The notes beneath the pieces were generated by a model. It worked only from the letters and a program-made list of their open reading frames with translations, ran no database searches and was not told where the DNA came from. Made by a program: the position numbers and the translations under genes. Below, piece after piece: positions 55,510 through 64,000 of a stretch of 64,000 nt of DNA. The stretch is taken from NCBI RefSeq assembly GCF_932294415.1, contig NC_065545.1, positions 41,454,327 to 41,518,326 of the forward strand, read 5' to 3'. This stretch comes from Quercus robur (lineage: Eukaryota > Streptophyta > Magnoliopsida > Fagales > Fagaceae). How positions within the stretch are numbered: position 1 is the first letter of the stretch; each line of letters begins with the position of its first letter.

Positions 55510-57600
55510 GTATATTTAAATTTTTAGTATTGATAAATTGTTAAGCGTGTTGTGTGTTTTGAAATCCGCTTATGCATATATGTAGGTAGGCCTCAGACGG
55601 AAATAAAGCAATGGAGACTAGTGACATCTGGAGTATCAGCCCCTTGTATTCCTTGCATGGCTAGCAATAAAAAATTCTAATGATTTTTTTATATTCTATA
55701 ATGCATGATTTTAAATTCATTCTATGAACGTATGTTGTCTTTTAGTAGGCTTGTAACAGGGACTGGAAAGTTATTTCTAACACTAACGATTTGTTCTAAG
55801 GCTTTGCAGAGCACCTATTGAATTTTTCTGATTTTCTAATTGTTTTTGTGATTTAGGATTTTTGAAATGCAATGGGGACAGATTGAAGATAGCTTTTGTT
55901 GAGGACATTACACATATAGCAGGATTCAGGCCAAAAAGAAAAGGAAAGACCAATTAATTTCACTATCAAAAGTTTTTGCTTCCATCATGCAAAATTTGTA
56001 CTAAGCCCATGGTTTTCAAACCACATCAATGTTTCTAATTCAATTATCATTATGTTACTCTATAACAGGATAATCATCATGAATGAGGTTTGTAGCTTTT
56101 ATATGTCCTAGTTATGGGCATGCATGGTCAAGTTGTTTAGCTAGTTTTATATGGCCTAATAATTATGGGCATGTATGATCACCATTTTAGTCATTGTTGA
56201 TAGCTGGGAAATACACTTCATATTTGGCCAAAATTTTTTCCATTTATGCTTTGCCCAACACCTGGCTGCTACCTGGTCGGTCAAATTAGGCAATGCTCAT
56301 AGGAAAGAGTTTTCCTCCAAACCGGTTTAGAGGAAAGTTCCTTCAATTCACTATGTGGCAACTTGCAAAACTATCCGCATGTACTTTTTGAGTCACATGA
56401 CTACTTGTTTAAATGATTTAATAAATCATGTGATTTAATTCTTGTGGATGGTCTTATGAACAGCCATGTAATAGGTGATCTGGTTTTGAGGAGAATTTTG
56501 TCCATGCTTATATGGGTGGCTTAAATTAGTCATGGGAGCTGCCTACGTTCATAATAAAAATGAATCCTTATCATATGAAAATGTGGGTTGTTTACTGCTT
56601 TAGTTATGTTGGAAGTGCTCTTACTGTGTCAGTCAGAGGTAGCAACAAAAAATATGGCAATAGGAAGTCAGTGGAAGGAGTTTCTTGCGAAAAGGATGTT
56701 ATTTGTGAAGGCAACCCATAAATAGGTTGTGTTTGCCTTGTGGCTAAAATATGTCAAAATCAGGGTCAGTCTGTCAGATGTGTACTAATGTAGAAAATTA
56801 TGTCTTAGTATGGCCTGCACGGTCTGTAATTTGTTTAAGAGTATCAGTTAACATAGTTTTGTGACTTTTGTCTCAGAAAAATCTTAGCATAGGTGAATTA
56901 GCAAAGAATGAACACTCATGTATGAATGAACAAGTCCAACTATTCAGGGAAAGTCCCAGAGTGCATCAGTGCAGATGAGTCAAACTTCTGCTCATTAAAT
57001 GGGATGGAGACAATGACACAACCATATCATTCTGGTGATGGATACTCAAGGTTATCTCGAGCTCTTACATCTCAATTGTAGGAGGAATCTGTCTGTCCAT
57101 GACTACCAGTGCAGGTGAGATCACCTGTTGGATGTGATCTTCCTATATGATCTTATCTCAGTTGCTTGAATATTTTTTTGTTATATATCCAATATGTGAT
57201 ATACAGATATATTTTATCTGGTTATCGTGATAACAGTGCAGCGCAATGACAATTGTGTATTTGTGTAAGACCTTATGAAGTTATACTTAACTTTTAAAAT
57301 TTTTTGAAACTTTTGTTAATTGAGTTTTTAATCAGAGTGGTGTTTAAATTTCTTGAAACTGTGATAATAAAGTTTACCCAATAGTAAATTATCTTAACAA
57401 TTTTAAGAGCAAAATGCAAAAACATCCTTCCAACTTCAAGTGTATTGCAAACTTCAATTTTTGAAAATTTAAATCATAAGGTTCCACAAAGTGTGAAATT
57501 GATCCTTCCATTTCATTAGTGGATAAAAATTATACATATAAATATAATTTGGAAGTTGGAAGAAGCAAATTAATTTATCCTTGGAGAGAGACGCGCTCTA
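55510..57600. other. Gene-free stretch after the gene fragments
   Basis: No further exon could be assigned. A few splice-like borders occur but no protein text that I recognise. Composition is like the rest of the region. Confidence 0.4.
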
Positions 57601-57602
57601 AG

Positions 57603-57825
57603 AGTCTGTTTGGGAATAGCTAATTTAGCTGAAACTGAAAATTTTTTGCTAAAAATATTGTAGATAAAGCTAAAAACTAGCTAATATAGTACGGTGGAAC
57701 CCATAAATAATAATAAAAAGTGCAATAGGACTCATGAATAGTAATAAAAATAAGTTGAACGGTAGTAAAAATAAGCTAAATAGTAAAAAAAACAGCATTT
57801 TCCAGCCAAGCCAAACGCAATAAAG
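57603..57825. mobile_element. MITE-like repeat, family M1 (copy 7)
   Basis: It runs from agagtctgtttgggaatagc to ccagccaagccaaacgcaat and shares aaatattgtagataaagct and ggactcatgaatagtaataa with other copies. Confidence 0.65.
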
Positions 57826-57945
57826 AAAGCCACAATTTTTTTTTAACATGCTTATAATAAGTTTGCTTGATTTTATTTTGTTTGGTTTCTAAGAAAATAG
57901 ATGTTGAAGAAATTGACGAGTTCGATCAAACTAAATTGTGGCTTT

Positions 57946-58240
57946 TTTATTTATTTTTATATAAGATAGAAATTCTACTCTACACCTTACAAGCACTTAT
58001 ATTTGTAGAGTGACCATCGCATCAAAGGTGTGCGGTGGTAAAAAACATAAAGAGATTGAATTGTGGCTTTCTTTCTTTTTTCTTTTTTTGATACAAGATA
58101 GAATTTCTACTTTAGCCTAATTTAAGTGTATATGTGTGTGAAGCTCCCTCCTAGAAACTTGAACCCTGACCCTTGCTCCCCACACTCCATAAGCATTTAT
58201 ATTTGTGGAGTGACCATCGCATCAGGGTGTGCGATGGTGA
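57946..58240. repeat. SINE-like dispersed repeat, family R (two copies)
   Basis: Copies at about 57946-58040 and 58075-58240 share caagcacttatatttgt-like text and gagtgaccatcgcatca, followed by gtgtgcg and a short spacer. Same family as 42362-42530. Confidence 0.55.
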
Positions 58241-58699
58241 ATTGTGACTTTCTTAATTGGTACAATATTGTTCTATATGGGTGCATCTATTAATGAACAC
58301 TTACATTTTAGAAATGGACATTTTAGTATTAATAAGGCACAATTAATTAATTATTTTTAAAGGATTCCCTATTGAATTTTTTGAATTTAATAAGGGGGGA
58401 CAATTTGTAGATTATCAATTAAGGGGACATTAATCACTTTTGTAATATAGAGGAAGATTGACATTGATCCGATAACTTAGAGCTAAAGTGCAATTATCCA
58501 TTATAATTTAATATGTAAGCACTAATAATTATCTATTACTCTCAAATTACATGTTTTCAAACAAATGCTGAGCCCCACAAATTGAATTCATTGTGTGATC
58601 CACCGTTTATTTTTATTTCTTAATTTTTAATGAAAAAAAAATATAGTTTAATTAATATGCAAACACAATAATAACAAATAATAAATGCCTATTAGTAAC

Positions 58700-59388
58700 T
58701 ATAGGGACACGATTTGCAGCCCAAGCCCTAAAATGTATGAGATTTTGGCCCAGTAAGCTCAGTACAATAAATTTGTAGAAAGTGGGTCAAAGAACTAGGT
58801 TTTAGTGAATTATACAACGACTAATATGGATGAACTCCTTGTCCGAGGAGGCAAGTGCTCATATAAATCAAGTAAACATAGTACAAGTGCAATTCTAATT
58901 GCTACAGTGTTCTTTCCCTCTTTTCCGATCCCCTTCCTCTAAGGTCTCTATTCTCATTTATACTACATCTCTTCCTTCACCTTTACCCTACACGTGGATA
59001 GTTGATGGCTTAGGCTGATACTTGTCCCATCAGCCTCCTCTAGAAGTCTTTGGAGGATGGTTATAAGGCTGGATAAGTACTGTTCAGAGGTCACTTCCTC
59101 ATTAATGCGGCCATGAAATTAGTTACAGAGCATTTAATGTTGTGGTAGCAGTTTTCCCTTAGATATTTTTGGGTTCCCATATTTCTTGTACGTTTATGGT
59201 GCACGTCCCTATCACTAGAACTTTTTGAAAGGTCACTTTGATCATTAGGATCTATACTCGATCTGCGTTTAGCTTATCCGAGGAGATATTCCTCCTCGGA
59301 TTCGAACTTCTCACGCTCTCAGCCAAAGCCCCACACTCTCGGCCAAAGCTCAAAACCCAATTGTATGATTTGGGCCCATGACCTCACA
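58700..59388 (+). repeat. LTR of an inverted pair (left copy)
   Basis: 689 bases from tatagggacacgatttgcag to gggcccatgacctcaca, the reverse complement of 59647-60334 with modest divergence. It carries tccgaggaggcaagtgctc, cctcctctagaagtctttgg and acttgtcccatcag. Related to the LTR at 34254 through the gatacttgtccc region and the TGTGGGG end. Confidence 0.85.
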
Positions 59389-59646
59389 TGTTAGTAAACC
59401 ATTTTAGAAATTTTTTTTATGAGAAAGCAAAAAAGTGATTAACTGTTTTGACAGTTTTTTTAATTTCTTATAAAAAAAATTCTAAAATGAATAATTAATG
59501 TGTGTCTTAAGGGAACATATTAACCGGATCCTATATATAATACAGAAAAATTTAACATATATATTTTTCCTCTCTTTCTTTTTTTGAAATATAAAATTCA
59601 ATAATTATACATTTAGAATCTTTAACAAAAGGCTAATGATAGTTAC
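59389..59646. other. Spacer between inverted LTRs, with small foldback
   Basis: 258 bases, AT-rich. At 59399-59489 the phrases cattttagaa and ttctaaaatg with inner ttatgagaaa/tttcttataa form an imperfect inverted repeat, probably a small MITE. No reading frame. Confidence 0.6.
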
Positions 59647-60334
59647 TGTGGGGTCATGGGCCCAAATCATACAATTGGGTTTTAGGCTTTGGCCGAGAGT
59701 GTGGGGCTTTGGCCGAAAGCGTGAGAAGTCCGAATCCGAGGAGGAATATCTCCTCGGATAAGCTAAACGCGGATCGAGTATAGATCCTAATGATCAAAGT
59801 GACATTTCAAAAAGCTTTAGTGATAGGGATGTGCACCATAAACGTGTAAGAAAGATGAGAACCTAAAAATATCTAAGGGAAAATTGCTACCACAGCATTG
59901 AATGCTCTGTAACTAATTCCCTAGCCACATTAATGAGGAAGTGACCTCTGAACAGTACTTTTCTAGCCTTATAACCATCCTCCAAAGACTTCTAGAGGAG
60001 GCTGATGGGACAAGTATTAGCCTAAGCCATCAACTATCCACGTGTAGGGTAAAGGTGAAGGAAGAGATGTAGTATAGATGAGAATAGAGACCTTAGAGGA
60101 AGGGAATCGGAAAACAGAGAAAGAACACTATAGCAATCACAATTGCACTTATACTCTGTTTACTTGATTTATATGAGCACTTGCCTCCTCGGATAAGGAG
60201 TTCATCCATATTAGCTTTTGTCCAATTCACTAAAACCTAGTTATTTGACCCACTCTCTACAAATTTATTGTACTAGACTTACTTGACCAAGACCTCATAC
60301 ATTTTGGGGCTTAGGCTGCAAATTGTATCCCTAC
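59647..60334 (-). repeat. LTR of an inverted pair (right copy)
   Basis: 688 bases starting tgtggggtcatgggcccaaa and ending gtatccctac. The outer flanks of the whole pair are both GTAAC (58695-58699 and 60335-60339); the inner left flank of this copy is GTTAC. The pair could fold into a hairpin with a stem of nearly 690 bp. Confidence 0.85.
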
Positions 60335-60372
60335 GTAACATTTGCCCCAAACATACATTAGTAAGACCCTTG

Positions 60373-60379
60373 TATATAA
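60373..60379 (+). promoter_or_regulatory. Possible TATA box of the zinc-finger gene
   Basis: TATATAA, 169-175 bases before the start codon. Plausible with a leader of about 140 bases that is GA-rich next to the ATG. Confidence 0.4.
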
Positions 60380-60547
60380 ATTATGTAGTATCGATATAAA
60401 AATAAAACACACACATATATATATATAAACCATCTAGTCTTTAGGAGTCAATTCTCTATAATAAAGTCATACTCATACAGTGATAGATAGATACCCATAG
60501 AATTAAGAAAGGGAAAAGAGAGAGAAAGAAGAGAGAAGAAGAAAGGG

Positions 60548-60670
60548 ATGACTCGGGGAAAGCAGAAGATCGAAGCGCAGAAACGAAATGCGGAGAAGAA
60601 TCAGAAGGCAAAAGGGTCTCAGTTTGAGGCCAGAGCCGTTGCTCTCAAAGTCACCTGTCCTATCTGTAAG
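60548..60670 (+). CDS. ZNF706/4F5-type small zinc-finger protein, exon 1
   Basis: Forty-one codons from ATG to a GT donor at 60671: MTRGKQKIEAQKRNAEKNQK, then KGSQFEARAVAL and CPICK. This is the N-terminal 4F5-like basic helix plus the first Cys pair of a single C2H2 zinc finger, as in plant ZNF706-like proteins of 60-80 residues. The second exon (second half of the finger with HYASKHP-type text) was not found up to position 64000, so the gene is truncated by the window or has lost it. Function of the family is poorly known. The purine-rich leader and codon pattern argue for a real first exon. Confidence 0.75.
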
Positions 60671-61269
60671 GTATCCTCTCTCCGACGACCCAGATCTGCC
60701 TTAATCAACTATTCTTATTCTTATGTTTGAGATTATTTATTTTCACTTTCTGCCCCCCCAAACAGCCTTGTACCTCAATTGCCACTACTTAGTCTTGCTT
60801 GCTTGAGAAATTTGGCCTCACTTGATTGAGAAATCAATAACTGACACAAAAAACTAAAAATATTATGAGGTGACAAGTTGTTAATGCTAAATAAATATAA
60901 AAAAAATAATGTTAGTGGTGGAACCAAACGAGAACCAGTAAAAACTTGACAATTTAGCAGTGTTGTTTATGTAGCGTTACTCTGTTTAATCAATTCTTAT
61001 TTTTGAAGAGACCCCATATGAATGGACTTCGACATTTGATACTTTTTGTACTGTTGGATACCTTGAGTTTTTGTTAGTCTTTCTTTGTATTTTTTTGCAG
61101 TAGCCGTATTGTGCAAGTGAAGTTGTCAAGTAGGTGCATTTAAATTGTAAAAGGAAACCACAGTGCGATTGTAAATGCCGAGCTAAAAGCTTATATGTGG
61201 AACTGAAACGCTAGGATTACCACATCAAGTGTACCCAGATCAAGTGTACCCATAAGCCTTTTCCGCATC

Positions 61270-61600
61270 AAGTGTACCCAGAAACGCTATGAGGAACCTC
61301 ATCGTCTTGATTAAATGCATTTTGTGTGTCACACAATGTCTCCCAATACCCCTTTAATCTATTTGCCAAAATTTTGGCCAGAATTTCATTGATACTACTA
61401 GCAAACTAATAGGGTGGGTTCTAGTTAGCTTAACTGGTAAAATCTTTTATCGTCAAATAAGAAATCTAGGGTTTGAACCCAGCCTACACCATAAAATCAA
61501 TTGGTGTTACTTATCAAAAAAAAAAGAAAAAAGAACTAATAGGCCTAAAACCCTTCACTCCAAGTGCTCCTGCTTTGACAACTAGAGATTGATGTCAGCA
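61270..61600 (-). mobile_element. LINE RT relic interrupted by a SINE
   Basis: Read on the minus strand across the SINE, broken ORF2 text is seen: AGALGVKGFRPISLL on the right side (61544-61600) continuing as KFWPKF and the QNAF-type region on the left (61290-61403). Heavily mutated. Confidence 0.7.
61404..61543 (+). mobile_element. SINE sharing its 3' tail with the local LINEs
   Basis: A 120-base element (61414-61533) flanked by AACTAATAGG at 61404-61413 and 61534-61543. It has an A-box-like TTAGCTTAACTGGTAA and a B-box-like GGTTTGAACCCAGCC, so it is tRNA-derived, and it ends ttacttatc plus A-run. The same ttacttatc-poly(A) ends LINE B (20880-20901). Confidence 0.9.
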
Positions 61601-62800
61601 GTTAGGCCAATACAGAGATATGGTCATATTGTTGATACTACAAGAATATGGTGTGAAAGGGGTAGTGTGAATGAAGTACAAGGTTCATATGTGACAATCC
61701 GGTAAATTTGTTTGCTGTTGCAGGAGTTAGATATGAAGTAGGGTCATAATACTTGAAATTTGAAAAGTTGGTTAATACTTTACAATCTGTGGACGCAGAA
61801 ATGAGTGTCATATTTTGCAGGAAGCAGGAAGCAGGAAGGTGGCAAATACAACCCCGTAATATATTAATTTATTCAGATATTAGGAACATGTCTATGTATG
61901 TTGGACGAACATATTAAAACATTGATGTGGACATTAACTATGTTATAAATTCATTAAAAAGGCATGACTATATGTTTAAGTGTGTAAATGTGACCACTTT
62001 GATATGTCTGTAAAAAAGTGGGGCAATGAGGCAAGAGTCTTCCAAGCTGGGAGAAGCTCTTAGAATAGCAAGTTTGAAGACGAAATGTTTTCAAATTTTT
62101 ACCCCAATATAATAAGGGGCCTTGTTGTAACGGTATGAATTTGGCTGGTTAGTTATGTCTTATTTCTATGTTTTGGCCACCTGGAACCCTATGAATTTGT
62201 CTAGTTAGTTGGGCCTTATTTCTATGTTTCTTAGCATCAGACTACAGGGATTATCTTAATTAAGCTTTGTCAAATATTGCTCAGTAAGGGGAATTCTGGC
62301 AATTCTGAATATGCTGGAATGGGTTGTACCACATGTAAATGAGTATCATTTCAGTTTTAGAAGTCTCCTCCATAGCTGGTTTCCTAATTACTTTTCTTTT
62401 TAAGTTTGCATACCAACCACCTCTCTAAAAAATTGGGGTAAGACTGCCCTTTTAACCACTTTTCTTAGACCCTGAAGAAACAGGAGCTATCTGCACAGGG
62501 TATAATTTTTTATTTAGTTTATAATCCTGTTCTTGTAGCAATAAGATTGGCAATAGGCTGGATAAAGCTATCTTGGTGATCTATCAAATTCAGGTAGAGA
62601 GTTTAATAAAGAGATTTTTCACAACTTTTAAAGCTTGATTTCCTTCTCCTTCCTAAGCTTACGTTTGGAAGGAGGGAGAGGATAAAAAGGAGAGAGGAAG
62701 AGAAGGGGGGTTGCAATCCTTTTTTGGATGATTCTTTTTGGTTTTTGGGAGAAGGGGATAGGATTTCAAGGGATACGGAGGGATAATATTATTACTTATG
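61601..62800. other. Gene-free stretch
   Basis: No exon or bounded element recognised. Two similar phrases, tgaatttggctggttagtta (62136) and tgaatttgtctagttagttg (62192), form a short tandem duplication. Confidence 0.4.
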
Positions 62801-62807
62801 AAAAAAA

Positions 62808-62848
62808 GGTATAAATACATTATTGGTCCCTAAATTTACCTATAAAAC

Positions 62849-62882
<34 letters not shown>

Positions 62883-63181
62883 ACACACACATATATATAT
62901 TGGTCCCTAAATTTTTGCTCATGAGCGATAGTCCTTGAAGTTTAGAGTGATCACGTACATAACAAATTTAAAATGATAGCTTTTAGTCTTTAAAAAACTT
63001 AAAGTGATTAATTTTATTACCTAAAAAAATTTATGTGATCATTTTTAGTCCCTATAGAGTGATAATATCTCAGTTTTTAATTTGGCCAAGTCATCTAAGG
63101 GATTAAAAGTGATCACTTCAAATTTTAGGGACTAAAATCGCTTATGTGCTAAACTTTAGGGACCAACAATGTATTTGAGCC
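62808..63181. mobile_element. Large MITE with long inverted repeats
   Basis: The left end ggtataaatacattattggt plus ccctaaattt is matched by the right end aaactttagggacc and aacaatgtatttgagcc in inverted order. Inside, phrases like agtgatcacttcaaatttta repeat in both directions. An AT/GT run at 62850-62900 interrupts the left arm. A related but shorter copy may lie at 22150-22280. Confidence 0.65.
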
Positions 63182-64000
63182 AACAAGAATTACGCACAAG
63201 AATTGAAAATCAATTGTAACTCTCTGGCTTTTCACATGGTTGATACACATGTACACACCTTATCAAGGTCAAAGTCAAATCTGATTTCAGATCCAACTTT
63301 CCTCCTCTCTCTCTCTCTCTCTCTTGGCTCCTGATTTCACTCTTTTCTCTCAAAGTCCTTAATCCTCTCTTTCAAAATCAAACCTCCCTTTTTTTGGGGG
63401 GTGGGGGTGGGGGGAGGTGTTATGCCAGGCAGTATATGGTACTTTATGTTGGGCTATAAAGCAACAATGAGTGTAATTGAAATGAGAATGTTGAGATGGA
63501 TAAGTCGAAAGGTGATTAAGGATTGATATGGTAGAACTATATACCTTAAACCCTTTGTACTACTTCCTACTAGTGTTATTTTAGGTCTTCTTATTTACCT
63601 AAAATGGATAGGACTACCTTAAAAATACTTAAGGTATGTTAAGGTGATTATACATATGTGACAGTCCTGTAACTAGTGTGAGAACAAATGGAGACATCAC
63701 AAGTGAGTTTCCTCTTACAGTAAGTTTGCATCAAGGATCAACTTTCAGCCTATATTTCTTTGTACTGGTTGTGGATGAGCCTATATATATATATATATAT
63801 ATTTTTCCAAAGAATCAGGTGTCATAATATGTGTTCACATCTGTTGTCACATGGCTGCATATTTTCTACATTTCTTAGAATAAAGACTTAATTCTGATTG
63901 TGGTAAAGATAGTGCTGTTGTGTTCATCTGATTTTACAAATTTTTACAAGGGGTGGTGTTATTACACAAATTGTATTACACGAATTTTCACACTCCAAAA
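63182..64000. other. Gene-free right end of the window
   Basis: Contains a CT run (63305-63325), a G-rich run (63395-63418) and an AT run (63781-63802). No coding exon seen, including the missing zinc-finger exon. Confidence 0.4.

Noticed and set aside
60361-64000. Second exon of the zinc-finger gene
   Set aside because: I scanned for the HY(A/G)SKHP region and preceding acceptor and found none; not reported as a feature.

Overview
The window is nuclear DNA of a dicot tree. Its 11S globulin reads like those of hazelnut and walnut, and its dense LINE, SINE, MITE and LTR content fits Fagales. Oak or chestnut (Fagaceae) is my best guess, from recalled protein resemblance only. It is AT-rich, with genes split by GT-AG introns and repeats making up most of the sequence.

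Four host genes can be supported. (1) A complete four-exon legumin (11S seed globulin) gene lies on the minus strand at 2757-4533. (2) A complete FEI-type leucine-rich-repeat receptor kinase gene on the minus strand has 13 coding exons that join to a 596-residue protein (6916-28981), plus a probable non-coding first exon near 31.76-31.9 kb. The gene is stretched over about 25 kb by transposons in its introns; one intron alone is 11.6 kb. (3) A two-exon RBR-type (RING-IBR-RING) ubiquitin ligase gene is at 43613-45779, plus strand. (4) The first exon of a ZNF706/4F5-type small zinc-finger gene is at 60548-60670, plus strand; I could not find its second exon.

Layout. 1-2.6 kb: a broken partial duplicate of the FEI locus (3' exon and 5' leader) with an F-box-associated domain fragment between. 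2.6-4.7 kb: legumin and its seed-type promoter. 4.8-6.4 kb: repeats. 6.5-32 kb: the FEI gene. Its introns hold a SINE, a foldback element, a 5'-truncated LINE with a 14-bp target duplication, a near-intact second LINE nested inside that LINE's reverse transcriptase, a Ty1/copia relic and several further LINE pieces. 34.25-39.61 kb: a non-autonomous Ty3/gypsy-like LTR element on the minus strand with two 631-bp LTRs, no recognisable gag or pol, and a nine-copy 80-bp tandem array. 40.8-42.05 kb: a TIR element with a MITE inside it. 43.6-45.8 kb: the RBR gene. 46-57 kb: repeats plus a run of disabled exon pieces from three unrelated host genes (an RsmI-type rRNA methyltransferase, a DUF21/CNNM-type membrane protein, an L-arabinokinase), all on the plus strand. 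58.70-60.33 kb: two full-length LTRs in inverted orientation, ending about 210 bp before the zinc-finger start codon. 61-64 kb: a LINE relic with a SINE inserted in it, a large MITE and simple repeats.

The genes do not form a pathway; the window is an ordinary plant gene neighbourhood with heavy retroelement activity. The most informative signals are the datable nesting of LINEs inside a working receptor-kinase gene, very short LINE-tail insertions with long target duplications, a SINE that carries the same 3' tail as the local LINEs, the mixed gene-fragment cluster at 50.7-55.5 kb, and the inverted LTR pair beside a promoter.
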